NCBI RefSeq assembly: GCF_900188325.1
Contig: NZ_FZPD01000003.1
Location: forward strand, 124,001 to 188,000
Reading direction: 5' to 3'
Origin: Ekhidna lutea
GTDB taxonomy: Bacteria > Bacteroidota > Bacteroidia > Cytophagales > Cyclobacteriaceae
DNA length: 64,000 nucleotides
Position 1 is the first letter of the stretch. Every line of letters starts with the position of its first letter. The notes beneath the pieces were generated by a model. That model was given only the letters and a program-made list of their open reading frames with translations, searched no databases and was not told the DNA's origin. The translations under genes were made by a program, and so were the position numbers. Shown here in pieces: positions 16,451-25,133 of the stretch.

Positions 16451-19438
16451 CTAGTTTTCTTTCTTATTTAGGTCAATTACAATCGGAGTTGCAATAAATA
16501 TTGAAGAGTATGTTCCTACGATGATACCCACCAATAATGCAAAAGAGAATCCTTGTAGTACTGCACCACCGAATAAGAATAGAACAATTACCACAATCAA
16601 AGTAGTGATGGAAGTAATGAACGTTCTGCTTACCGTATTATTCAATGATTCGTTGAAAACAGGGATTAATTCTGAACCGGATTTAATACCCATATTTTCT
16701 CTGATTCTATCAAACACGACCACTGTATCATTAATTGAATAACCGATAATGGTCAGGATAGCAGCAACGAATACCTGATCCGCTTCAAATGAAATTCCTA
16801 ACGTGTTTGCGATTGCAAATGCTGACAATACGAACAATGTATCATGGAATAGGGCGATAATAGCACCCAGTCCAAACTGCCACTTTCTAAATCGGAAAAC
16901 GATGTAGATAAAGATACAAATAAGGGCAATGATTCCTGATTTATAAGATGAGTTCTTAATGTCATCAGCAATAGTTGCTGTAACCTTGGATGAACTTGAG
17001 ATTGTAAAATTACCATCTGCAAGTTGCGATCCATCCTCGATAAAGGTCAACCCTGTGGTTTCAGCCAGACCTTTAATCAAATCATTTCTTACCAATGCAT
17101 CTCCCTCATCACTTTCGTCATCAATTTTATAAGATGTTGTAATTTTCAAAATATTTGGAGCTCCAAAAGTTTTCACTTCAGTACCTGCATTCTCAAAGTA
17201 ATCACCTAAAGAGGTTTTAATTTCTGTTGGGTTTCTAGGCTCATCAAAAGTGATCACATACGAGCGTCCGCCTTTAAAGTCTACCCCAAGTGTAATACCC
17301 TTGGTTAATAGTGCTACGATACCTATACCAATGAAAATGCTGCTAAACATGTAGGCAAGCTTTCTCTTACTAAGGAAGTCGATATTCAGATTGGAAAGCG
17401 CATTTTTAGAAAATGCATTAGCAAATGAGATTTTCGAATTGTCTCCTTTCTTAGAGAAAGCCTCTACAATAACCCTTGTGATAAATACTGCACTAAAGAA
17501 TGAGCAGATGATACCGATCATCAATGTTATTGCAAATCCTTTTACTGGTCCCTGACCTAAGGTAAATAGGATAATCCCAACGATTAAGGTTGTGACGTTC
17601 GCATCAAAAATTGACCAGTATGCTTTTGAATATCCTGAAGAAATCGCGGCTTTAAGGTTTGACCCGTTTCTCAGTTCTTCTTTGATTCGCTCAAAGATTA
17701 GCACGTTGGCATCAATGGCCATACCGATGGTAAGTACTATACCAGCGATACCTGGAAGTGTTAATGATGTTCCAAATTGGGCAAGAATACCCATGATGAA
17801 GAATACATTGAAAAATAATGCCAGGTTGGCGATTAATCCACCTTTAGCATAGTAAATCACCATAAAGACAATTACAATGATCAGACCAACAAGAATGGAG
17901 TTAAGCCCTTGATCTTGCGCTACTTTTCCAAGTGTAGGACCCACGACTACATCTTCTACGATAGTTGTAGGAGCCGGAAGCGAACCTGCTTTCAGAATGT
18001 TAGCCAAATCTTTTGCTTCTTCGATGGTTTTGAATCCACCGGAAATTGATGAGCTCCCATTTGGAATCTCACCTCTTACATATGGAGCAGAAAAGACATA
18101 ATTATCAAGTACAATTGCGATCCGCTGGCCGATGTTTTCACGCGTCATCTTGGCCCATGTTCTGGATCCTGTAGCGTTCATTTGCATTGAAACTTCAGGC
18201 TCTGCCCGCTCATTCAATGAAGCTGTTGCGCTGGAGATTGTTTCACCGGTCAGGGTAGCTTTTCCACTTCTGTTGGTAAGGATAGGGTACAACTCTAATA
18301 GATCCGGTCCGGTCAATTCTTCACCTTTATCCTTCGGTTGTACATCCCAAAGGAACTTCATATTCGCAGGTATCAAAGCCTGAACATCATCTCGTTCTAG
18401 AATACGATTAACTTTAGCTGTATCCTTTACATTGTAAAGTAGCCCTCCATACTGTGGAGTGCTTGCCAGTAATTCCAGTAGTGGAGATTGTCGAGTATTG
18501 ATCAATGAATCCAGCTGATCATTCTTTACAGAATCACCATCGCTGGTAGATAAAGAATCGGCATCATTACCATCACCAAGGAGTGCTGTGATATCTTCTT
18601 TTGTTTGTTGTTCTTCAGCTGTGAGTGGAGCTGAGGAAGGATCCTTTTTCATTTCCTCAACAACCAGAGCGTTTATTGACATCAAAACCGGAGCTACACT
18701 CTCTTGCTGGTGTACTTCCCAAAACTCTAGTTTAGCAACACCTTGTAGTAATTTTCTTACCCGCTGAGGATTGTCAACACCTGGGAGTTCAATCTGAATT
18801 CTGCCTGTACCTTGAAGGCGCTGAATATTAGGCTGAGATGTCCCAAACCGGTCGATTCGAGTTCTTAGGATATTGAATGACCGGTCAATAGCACTTTCAA
18901 CTTCTGTGTTAATAATATCTAACACTTCGGCATCAGTGCTTTGAAGACTAATTCTTCCACGGTTTGCAGCTGTTGCGAATATTTGAGCAAGCTCTTTTGA
19001 AGGAGCTCTTTCTTTGAATTCACTGTAAAACTCGTCCACAAAATTCAACTGAGTACCTCTTACATTTTGCTTTGCCTGATTTAAAGCAGCAACAAAATCC
19101 GCATCACCGCTATTGCCACTCAATCCCCTGATGATATCAATTGGAGATACTTCCAGAGTTACGTGCATTCCACCCTGAAGGTCAAGCCCGAGATTTAACT
19201 CTGTTTCTTTGATTTCTTTATAAGTGTAATCGATCCCAAAAAGATCATATACGGGTTCATTCCAAATTGAATCAAGGTATCGCTGCTTTTCAATTACATC
19301 TGTGGTGCCGTCAGCTTCTTGAGTAGCAGTAACTGCTTTTTGCTGAATGTTTTGTGAGATGTAGGTAAATGACAAATAATAGATACAGAGCAACGAGATC
19401 AGTATCGTTAGGAAAACTATAAATCCTTTGTTTTTCAT
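16451..19438 (-). CDS. secDF: Protein translocase subunit SecDF (fused)
   Basis: A 995-residue fusion of SecD and SecF, the usual form in Bacteroidota. It uses proton motive force to complete protein export through SecYEG. The SecD half has TM1 near residues 7-27, a large periplasmic region with NLGLDLQGGMHVTLEV and RIDRFGTSQPNIQRL, then a five-helix block with GMAIDANVLIFERIKEELR. The SecF half begins near residue 690 with LGVDFKGGRSYVITF and ends with GYSINDTVVVFDRIRENMG. An acidic, Ser/Asp-rich insertion lies in the periplasmic region around residues 255-310. It is monocistronic, with its own terminator. Confidence 0.96.
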   Translation of the reverse strand: MKNKGFIVFLTILISLLCIYYLSFTYISQNIQQKAVTATQEADGTTDVIEKQRYLDSIWNEPVYDLFGIDYTYKEIKETELNLGLDLQGGMHVTLEVSPIDIIRGLSGNSGDADFVAALNQAKQNVRGTQLNFVDEFYSEFKERAPSKELAQIFATAANRGRISLQSTDAEVLDIINTEVESAIDRSFNILRTRIDRFGTSQPNIQRLQGTGRIQIELPGVDNPQRVRKLLQGVAKLEFWEVHQQESVAPVLMSINALVVEEMKKDPSSAPLTAEEQQTKEDITALLGDGNDADSLSTSDGDSVKNDQLDSLINTRQSPLLELLASTPQYGGLLYNVKDTAKVNRILERDDVQALIPANMKFLWDVQPKDKGEELTGPDLLELYPILTNRSGKATLTGETISSATASLNERAEPEVSMQMNATGSRTWAKMTRENIGQRIAIVLDNYVFSAPYVRGEIPNGSSSISGGFKTIEEAKDLANILKAGSLPAPTTIVEDVVVGPTLGKVAQDQGLNSILVGLIIVIVFMVIYYAKGGLIANLALFFNVFFIMGILAQFGTSLTLPGIAGIVLTIGMAIDANVLIFERIKEELRNGSNLKAAISSGYSKAYWSIFDANVTTLIVGIILFTLGQGPVKGFAITLMIGIICSFFSAVFITRVIVEAFSKKGDNSKISFANAFSKNALSNLNIDFLSKRKLAYMFSSIFIGIGIVALLTKGITLGVDFKGGRSYVITFDEPRNPTEIKTSLGDYFENAGTEVKTFGAPNILKITTSYKIDDESDEGDALVRNDLIKGLAETTGLTFIEDGSQLADGNFTISSSSKVTATIADDIKNSSYKSGIIALICIFIYIVFRFRKWQFGLGAIIALFHDTLFVLSAFAIANTLGISFEADQVFVAAILTIIGYSINDTVVVFDRIRENMGIKSGSELIPVFNESLNNTVSRTFITSITTLIVVIVLFLFGGAVLQGFSFALLVGIIVGTYSSIFIATPIVIDLNKKEN

Positions 19439-19525
19439 TGTTTTATGGTTTGATCATTGACACTTGTCAATGAAGATTGGTTTTATTAAAAAATCTGTTG
19501 ATTAGGTTTCGGGAGAATGGAAACC

Positions 19526-19870
19526 TTATGGTGCGTTTGGCGAAATAATTTGCCGAAATAGAATCTTTAATGCTTTTTGGGCTGAGGGTAAAATCTGCTT
19601 AACAACCGGTGCATTTTCAGTTTCTTCATCCTTATAAAAAACCTCTTCAAGTAAATAAGATTGATAGTCCAGATTAAACTGGATGGATGAAGATGGTACT
19701 GCTGCTGGCTTTGTTATTTGCTGATTTTCCTGACTTTCAGTGTCGCTTTGTTCCTGCTTATCTACTGCTTTTTCAGGAATAATAGCTGCTTGTGTAAGCA
19801 CAAACAAACCAATCACCACTCCGAAAGCGGCTTGTAGAAATTTCTTCGATATATAATTAGTGGTTCTCAA
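19526..19870 (-). CDS. Small membrane-anchored protein of unknown function
   Basis: A 114-residue frame using TTG as start; no ATG lies upstream in frame before it would enter udk. Residues 11-30 are one hydrophobic helix (FLQAAFGVVIGLFVLTQAAI), followed by a Gln/Glu/Ser-rich linker and a C-terminal segment beginning IQFNLDYQSYLLEEVF. I do not recognise a family. It lies 22 bases after udk on the same strand and could be the last gene of the nrnA-udk run, ahead of secDF. Confidence 0.6.
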   Translation of the reverse strand: MRTTNYISKKFLQAAFGVVIGLFVLTQAAIIPEKAVDKQEQSDTESQENQQITKPAAVPSSSIQFNLDYQSYLLEEVFYKDEETENAPVVKQILPSAQKALKILFRQIISPNAP

Positions 19871-19892
19871 AAGTGGGGCAAATGTAGTAAAA

Positions 19893-20495
19893 TCACTGGT
19901 TAAGAAAAGTTGATATCACTTTTAGTGCAACATCAAAGTTTTTGTGATTGGGTATAATAAGGTCAGCCCATTTTTTTGATGGATCTATGTATTGCTGGAA
20001 AGATGGGGTCACATGGTGCTCAAAACGATATAACACATCACTAAGGTCATAGCCGCGCTCATTGGCATCTCTTATAATCCTCCGTTTCAGCATTAGGTAG
20101 CCAGGTGCTTCAATGTAGATTTTCAGGTTAAGTAAATCTCTGATTTCTTTGAAATGAAGTGTGAAAATACCTTCGACAAGAATCACCGGCTTGCTTTCTA
20201 TTTTCAGGATTTTTGGCTTTACCTGATCGTTGTTGTATGTATACTCCTTTATTTCCAGGGTATCACCACTTATTAATTTTTTGAGGTCACCAGCAAATTT
20301 TGCCTGATCAATTGATTCAAGGGTGTCAAAATTTTCCACCCCCATTTTATCTTTAGGTTGAGCGTTTCTTTCAATGTAGTAGTTATCCATCGAGAGCAAA
20401 GCAACATTTTTCACTTCTTTCACCAGACGCTTGATGAAGAGTGTTTTGCCGGACCCACTACCTCCGGTTACGCCGATTACTATAGGTTTAGTCAT
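19893..20495 (-). CDS. udk: Uridine kinase family protein
   Basis: A 200-residue P-loop kinase phosphorylating uridine or cytidine with ATP or GTP for pyrimidine salvage. Walker A is GVTGGSGSGKT (residues 8-18), the substrate-side motif is LLSMDNYY, and the VILVEGIFTLHF segment matches uridine kinases. The lid region has KRRIIRDANERGYDLSDVLYR. Its start overlaps the end of rdgB by eight bases, so both are coupled nucleotide-metabolism genes. Confidence 0.88.
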   Translation of the reverse strand: MTKPIVIGVTGGSGSGKTLFIKRLVKEVKNVALLSMDNYYIERNAQPKDKMGVENFDTLESIDQAKFAGDLKKLISGDTLEIKEYTYNNDQVKPKILKIESKPVILVEGIFTLHFKEIRDLLNLKIYIEAPGYLMLKRRIIRDANERGYDLSDVLYRFEHHVTPSFQQYIDPSKKWADLIIPNHKNFDVALKVISTFLNQ

Positions 20496-21072
20496 TTGCT
20501 TGATGAAGGTGCTCGAGTAATTTTTGAACTGCTTTTGCGCGATGAGAAATCCTGTTTTTTACTTCACTAGATAACTCAGCAAAGGATTCTTCAAATCCAT
20601 CAGGTTGAAAAATTGGATCGTATCCAAATCCATTGGCGCCTCTTTTTTGTGTTAAAATTGAGCCTTTTATCTCTCCTTTAAATTGATGCTCATTTCCAGT
20701 ATCATCAATGTAGGTTACGATGGTCTGGAAAGCAGCTGACCTGTCACTCTCCCCACTGAGCTTCTTAAGCAAAAGATCCATGTTATCGTCAGCATCTTTT
20801 TTTTGACCAGCATATCGGGCAGAATAGACGCCCGGTTCTCCATTGAGTGCATTAACGAGCAATCCACTATCGTCAGATACTACCGGAGTTTTATATTGGT
20901 CAAAGATGTACCGGGCTTTGATGCGTGAGTTTTCCTCAAGAGTATCTCCTGTCTCAGCTATCTCTTCCTTGATACCCATTTCATCAAGCCCGATGATTTT
21001 AAAACCATCGGGCATGATTTCATTCAGCTCCTTTACCTTGTTTTCATTATGAGAGGCAAAGCAAATTTGCAT
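20488..21072 (-). CDS. rdgB: Non-canonical purine NTP pyrophosphatase (RdgB/HAM1)
   Basis: A 194-residue RdgB/HAM1-family enzyme that removes ITP, dITP and XTP from the nucleotide pool. Signatures are the N-terminal SHNENKVKELNEI, VVSDDSGLLVNALNGEPGVYSARYAG, and GANGFGYDPIFQPDGFEESFAEL. Full length. Its start is one base from the stop of the upstream FKBP gene, and its end overlaps udk, placing it in one dense minus-strand operon. Confidence 0.95.
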   Translation of the reverse strand: MQICFASHNENKVKELNEIMPDGFKIIGLDEMGIKEEIAETGDTLEENSRIKARYIFDQYKTPVVSDDSGLLVNALNGEPGVYSARYAGQKKDADDNMDLLLKKLSGESDRSAAFQTIVTYIDDTGNEHQFKGEIKGSILTQKRGANGFGYDPIFQPDGFEESFAELSSEVKNRISHRAKAVQKLLEHLHQAND

Positions 21073-21073
21073 C

Positions 21074-21700
21074 TTATTGCTTCGTTACTTTGATGGGGAG
21101 AAGTTCGAATGCAATAGGTGAATTTGGTTTAATAAAAACCCCTGAACCCCCTTGGCCATATGCTCTTCCGGATGGAATCACAATGAGAGCTTTGCCCCCG
21201 ACTTTTAAATGTTGGAAAGTAGCAGCTATCCCCTCTGCAAAACCTGGAATAAAGCCTCCTTGGCCAGTTGGAATAGACCATCCGGATGCTGAGTAAGTTA
21301 TGAAAAACGGATCGTATTGATTATGTGTGAATAGGCTTAATGTATCATCATTTAAAACATATGGGTTTTCTTCGTAGTGATTCTTCAATGAATCACCGAT
21401 CTCTCTGATAGTGGTATCAAAAATGGTGTCACCCAAAGTTTTACCAATGTAATTAAACTCAACAAAGTCACTCTCGTCAATGACCTCCATATCTCCGGAA
21501 TCCAAAATGACATATCTAATACCATTTTGTGTATTGCCGATTTGTTCATCAGCAAAACCACTCATCCGCAAGTATTCAATAATGGTGATACTATCCTTTT
21601 CAACCTGAACTGTTGGATCTACCTGTATTCTCACATTACCATCCCCACATGCCAGTAAGAAAAGGGCGGTTATTCCTACTAATAATCCCTTTTTCATCAT
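21074..21700 (-). CDS. FKBP-type peptidyl-prolyl isomerase, lipoprotein (single domain)
   Basis: A 208-residue protein with a lipoprotein signal peptide (LLVGITALFLLAC, Cys about 18). Residues about 70-205 form an FKBP domain with FVEFNYIGKTLGDTIFDTT and a C-terminal VGGKALIVIPSGRAYGQGG. It would fold proline-containing proteins in the periplasm or outer membrane. ATGATG offers two start codons. It lies eight bases after a longer FKBP gene and is probably a paralogue of it. Confidence 0.85.
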   Translation of the reverse strand: MMKKGLLVGITALFLLACGDGNVRIQVDPTVQVEKDSITIIEYLRMSGFADEQIGNTQNGIRYVILDSGDMEVIDESDFVEFNYIGKTLGDTIFDTTIREIGDSLKNHYEENPYVLNDDTLSLFTHNQYDPFFITYSASGWSIPTGQGGFIPGFAEGIAATFQHLKVGGKALIVIPSGRAYGQGGSGVFIKPNSPIAFELLPIKVTKQ

Positions 21701-21708
21701 CAGATTTA

Positions 21709-22605
21709 TTATTCTTCTATTTCTACCAATTCTACATCAAAAACCAGAATTGAGTTCGGTTTAATTACAGGAGCTGAACCTCTATTGCCATATCCTAATG
21801 GACTAGGAACATATAAGGTTGCTTTTGCACCTTCATTCAACAAACCAATACCTTCATCCCATCCTTTTATCACTCTTCCTTGCCCGATTGGAAATGAAAG
21901 TGGTTGGTATTGTCTCCCTGGTCTAAAAATTCCTTGATCCTTAGCCACAGACTCAATGCTTGTATCAAAATATGTACCATCCATTAGATAACCTGCATAA
22001 TTAACTTTTACAGTTTGTCCAGCTTCAGGTTGTGAACCATTACCTTCCTCGGTTATTACATACCTTAACCCACTTTCGGTGGTTTCCACATTTTCAACGC
22101 CTTGCTCTTCAAGATAATTGTCCAACAGCTCGTTATCAATTACCATCTGTTTTTCAGCCGCTTTTTCAGCTTTTTCAGCAACCATATCAAAGTAGCCTTG
22201 TTCTGTTAACTGGTCGATATAGGCAATTTGAAATTTGATTTTACTGTTCTCTGGGATTGAATCCGGAAGAGGAGCCCTGAATGTGTTGGTGAAAAGCTCT
22301 GAAGCTACTAGCTCAAAACCTACACTATCGCCTGTTCTTAATTGAGTTAAAACCTCGAACAGCTCACCCTGATTTACTTCGTTGTTTGGATCCACTTTCA
22401 ATGGCATAGGCTCGTCAGTATCCATCATTACCTTTCCATCCTCGGTAGTGTATTTTATCTTAAACATAGAAACCAGACTGTCTACAGGTAAATTACCGTC
22501 TCCTTTTTCAAGGTATGTTACGGTAGTTCCTCCTTCAGTTTCAAATGTACTTGTACCACATGCAGCCATTGAAATGGCCAGTATTAAAAATCCTAAGTTT
22601 TTCAT
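21709..22605 (-). CDS. FKBP-type peptidyl-prolyl isomerase, lipoprotein (tandem domain)
   Basis: A 298-residue protein with signal peptide and lipobox (ILAISMAAC, Cys16). It seems to hold two FKBP-like units: an N-terminal divergent one (about 25-135) and a canonical C-terminal one (about 180-297) with VKVNYAGYLMDGTYFDTSI, GWDEGIGLLNEGAKATLYVPS and LGYGNRGS. The N-terminal unit lacks the usual active-site aromatic pattern and may bind substrate rather than catalyse. The start overlaps nrnA by four bases. Confidence 0.88.
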   Translation of the reverse strand: MKNLGFLILAISMAACGTSTFETEGGTTVTYLEKGDGNLPVDSLVSMFKIKYTTEDGKVMMDTDEPMPLKVDPNNEVNQGELFEVLTQLRTGDSVGFELVASELFTNTFRAPLPDSIPENSKIKFQIAYIDQLTEQGYFDMVAEKAEKAAEKQMVIDNELLDNYLEEQGVENVETTESGLRYVITEEGNGSQPEAGQTVKVNYAGYLMDGTYFDTSIESVAKDQGIFRPGRQYQPLSFPIGQGRVIKGWDEGIGLLNEGAKATLYVPSPLGYGNRGSAPVIKPNSILVFDVELVEIEE

Positions 22606-23612
22606 TTAATGTGTGTTTTTAAAATATCTTTTTCTATTAGTTCTTTGAATTTTTTCTCTGTTTCCTCAAGTGAAAGGTCTGAGGCTCCCCCAGAGGCATT
22701 CTTGTGCCCACCTCCGCCAAAGTATTCTTCCGCGAATTTATTCACAGCAAAGTCCCCAATACTTCTAAACGAAAGTTTTATTTCATTATCTCGCTGTATG
22801 ATAATGGCAGCAACAACTATTCCTTTAATTGACAAGGCGTAGTTGACCAGTCCCTCAGTATCCCCTTGCTTTAACCTAAAGTCTTTGAAGTCTTCTTCAC
22901 CAATGACAAAGTATGCGACCCTTGACCCCTCATCTACTTTCAGTTTTTCTGCAAGTGCATGCCCTAAAAATTTAAGCCTGTGCAGTGAATTTGTGTCGTA
23001 AATAAGTCGACTCACCTTGTTTACATCTGCACCCAGGTCTATAAGCTCAGCCACCATTCGATGAATTTTAGATGTGGTGGATGGATGTTTAAATGATCCT
23101 GTATCAGTCATTATCCCGGCATAGAGGCATTCGGCTATCCCTGCATCAATCGCCTCCTTACCACTGAACTCTACAATTAAGTCATAAATAAGCTCAGCAG
23201 TTGCTGCCGATTGATCATTCCAAAAGTTGAAGTCCGGTTGAATCTCAGGGTTAAGGTGATGATCAACCAATGCGATCTTAGCTGGTGAGGACATGGCGGC
23301 CTCTTTCAGGCCTTTAATCCGTCCAAAACCCGAAAAATCGAGGCAAAAAAGCAACTCAGCATCAGATAAGAGCTTTTCAGCTGCTTCTTTTGATTTCTCA
23401 TAGTTGATTACCAATGGGTTTCCCGGCATCCACTCTAGAAAGTCGGGGTAGCTATTAGGAACAATCGTGCTTACGTCATGCCCTTGTCTGATCAGGAAAT
23501 GGTGCAAGCCCAGCGATGATCCCAGTGCATCAGCATCAGGGTTTGCGTGGGTTGTGATAACGATTTTCCTAGGGGTTTGTAAGAAGTCCTTTAACGCCTG
23601 TGTGTCCTTCAT
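22602..23612 (-). CDS. nrnA: DHH-family bifunctional oligoribonuclease / PAP phosphatase
   Basis: A 336-residue DHH/DHHA1 phosphoesterase of the NrnA type, which degrades nanoRNAs and can hydrolyse 3'-phosphoadenosine 5'-phosphate. The metal site is seen in HANPDADALGSSLGLHHFL and LVDHHLNPE, the latter holding the DHH triad; the DHHA1 domain ends with FGGGGHKNASGGA. It is the first gene of the minus-strand run nrnA-fkbp-fkbp-rdgB-udk. Confidence 0.9.
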   Translation of the reverse strand: MKDTQALKDFLQTPRKIVITTHANPDADALGSSLGLHHFLIRQGHDVSTIVPNSYPDFLEWMPGNPLVINYEKSKEAAEKLLSDAELLFCLDFSGFGRIKGLKEAAMSSPAKIALVDHHLNPEIQPDFNFWNDQSAATAELIYDLIVEFSGKEAIDAGIAECLYAGIMTDTGSFKHPSTTSKIHRMVAELIDLGADVNKVSRLIYDTNSLHRLKFLGHALAEKLKVDEGSRVAYFVIGEEDFKDFRLKQGDTEGLVNYALSIKGIVVAAIIIQRDNEIKLSFRSIGDFAVNKFAEEYFGGGGHKNASGGASDLSLEETEKKFKELIEKDILKTHIK

Positions 23613-23702
23613 AAAAAATGCCCGAGACGGGCAAATGTGAACCGCAAAATTACTAACATTTATAAAACCTAATAATGCTGAGTAAACTCTTTGTGATTCC
23701 CT

Positions 23703-23710
23703 TATTTTTG
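23703..23710 (+). promoter_or_regulatory. Candidate -7 box for ndk
   Basis: TATTTTTG matches TAnnTTTG and lies 34 bases before the ndk ATG. No -33 TTTG sits at a standard distance, so the promoter call is partial. Confidence 0.4.
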
Positions 23711-23744
23711 CGGCGATTTTAGAAGTGTAAACAAAAAAAGTATA

Positions 23745-24164
23745 ATGGCAGGAAAAAAGACTTTTACAATGATTAAACCAGATGCTTTCGGAGCAGGTAA
23801 TGCTGGTGCAATCATCAAAATTATTGAAGAAGCGGGGTTTAGAATTGAAGCAGCTAAGCTCACGAAGCTATCTGCTGAAAGAGCAGGTCAATTTTATGAG
23901 GTACACAAAGAGCGTCCATTTTATAAAGATCTGGTTGCTTACATGTCATCAGGTCCTATCATCGCAATGGTACTTGAAAAAGAAAATGCAGTTGAAGATT
24001 TCAGAAAGCTAATTGGTGCTACCAATCCTGCAGAAGCTGAGGAAGGTACAATCAGAAAGCAATTTGCCACTTCTATTGAAGCAAATGCTATTCACGGATC
24101 AGACTCTGATGAGAACGCGGCTATTGAAGCAGGCTTTTTCTTTTCTGCAACAGAGAGATTCTAA
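23745..24164 (+). CDS. ndk: Nucleoside diphosphate kinase
   Basis: A 139-residue nucleoside diphosphate kinase, full length. It transfers the gamma-phosphate of ATP to NDPs through a phosphohistidine, here in [12 protein letters not shown]. The N-terminus [18 protein letters not shown] and the [21 protein letters not shown] segment are typical. It is divergent from nrnA and followed by a clear terminator, so it is a single-gene transcript. Confidence 0.97.
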   Translation: MAGKKTFTMIKPDAFGAGNAGAIIKIIEEAGFRIEAAKLTKLSAERAGQFYEVHKERPFYKDLVAYMSSGPIIAMVLEKENAVEDFRKLIGATNPAEAEEGTIRKQFATSIEANAIHGSDSDENAAIEAGFFFSATERF

Positions 24165-24185
24165 ATTGTCTCAAAACAATGAAAT

Positions 24186-24219
24186 CAGCCTGCACATTAA
24201 ATTGAGCAGGCTTTTTTTA
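24186..24219 (+). terminator. Intrinsic terminator after ndk
   Basis: AGCCTGC (24187-24193) pairs with GCAGGCT (24206-24212), followed by seven T. It lies 22 bases after ndk. The T-run touches the stop codon of scpA on the other strand. Confidence 0.85.
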
Positions 24220-24987
24220 TTTGGCATCTGCCATTGCAGACTCATCTCTGCGCTCAATCCAAAAATTATTAAACCCTTCTCCGAGTGATATGACTATTTG
24301 CTTTAGCTGCAGCAGCTCAAGGATTGAAAGAAAATTAAATATCACCAAAATTTTTTCCGGTTTCTCCTCAATCATTTCAATGAATGATAGCTTCTTCCCA
24401 TAAACCAGTCGCTCCATCAGTTTAGACTTTTGCTTTTCTATGGTATATGGATATTGAACCACCTGGTGGACAGGCTTGTTTTGTTCGAATTCGTAGCGCT
24501 TCATCACTTTTTGAAACACCTTCATCATCTTATAAAGATCCAAATCCTGAAGTTCTGCCTCTACATTTATGGTCTCAGATAGGTGTCTGATCTCTTTTTT
24601 GAGGTTCCCTCTTTTTTCTCTGTCCAGCCGGTCGGTTTCCATTTGGGAGAGGGTTGACACAACAGATTTATATTTTTTATACTCCAATAGGTGTTTTACC
24701 AATTCTTCCCTTGGATCAATCTCATTCCCTTCTTCATCAATCACCGGGCGAGGAAGTAACATTTTAGCTTTTATACGCATCAATGTAGCAGCAACCAAAA
24801 TAAATTCACTTGCTACCTCAACATTTAATTTTTCCAGATGTGCCAGATAGTCGAGAAAATCATCTGTGATCTTTGCAATAGGAATGTCATAGATATCCAA
24901 TTCATCTCTCTCAATGAAAAAGAGCAATAAATCAAACGGCCCTTCGAAGAGAGGAAGCTTTATTTCAAATTTCTGATCTGTCACCAC
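24217..24987 (-). CDS. scpA: Segregation and condensation protein A
   Basis: A 256-residue ScpA kleisin. It bridges the SMC heads together with ScpB in the chromosome condensation complex. The N-terminus FEIKLPLFEGPFDLLLFFIERDELDIYDIPIAKIT is diagnostic; the region DFLDYLAHLEKLNVEVASEFILVAATLMRIKAK follows, and a winged-helix C-terminus ends the protein. No ATG is available in frame, so translation starts at GTG (24985-24987) or the next codon, also GTG. ScpB and SMC are not in the window. Confidence 0.93.
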   Translation of the reverse strand: MVTDQKFEIKLPLFEGPFDLLLFFIERDELDIYDIPIAKITDDFLDYLAHLEKLNVEVASEFILVAATLMRIKAKMLLPRPVIDEEGNEIDPREELVKHLLEYKKYKSVVSTLSQMETDRLDREKRGNLKKEIRHLSETINVEAELQDLDLYKMMKVFQKVMKRYEFEQNKPVHQVVQYPYTIEKQKSKLMERLVYGKKLSFIEMIEEKPEKILVIFNFLSILELLQLKQIVISLGEGFNNFWIERRDESAMADAK

Positions 24988-25049
24988 ATCCCAAAATTAC
25001 CGACAATATGGTATTTCACTTTGATTAATTTACCTTTCTATCTAATGCT

Positions 25050-25057
25050 TAATTTTG
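25050..25057 (+). promoter_or_regulatory. Candidate -7 box for dxs
   Basis: TAATTTTG matches TAnnTTTG and lies 76 bases before dxs. A TTTG at 25020-25023 lies 26 bases upstream, a little beyond the usual spacing. Confidence 0.4.
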
Positions 25058-25133
25058 CAAGCTATTATTTTACGTAGGTTGTATATTCAAACAATCCGGG
25101 CAGAGCGGCGTTTGGAAGAAATACAGAAATATC

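Noticed and set aside
17592-17852. 86-residue plus-strand frame inside secDF
   Set aside because: Antisense to conserved SecD membrane helices; no independent evidence.
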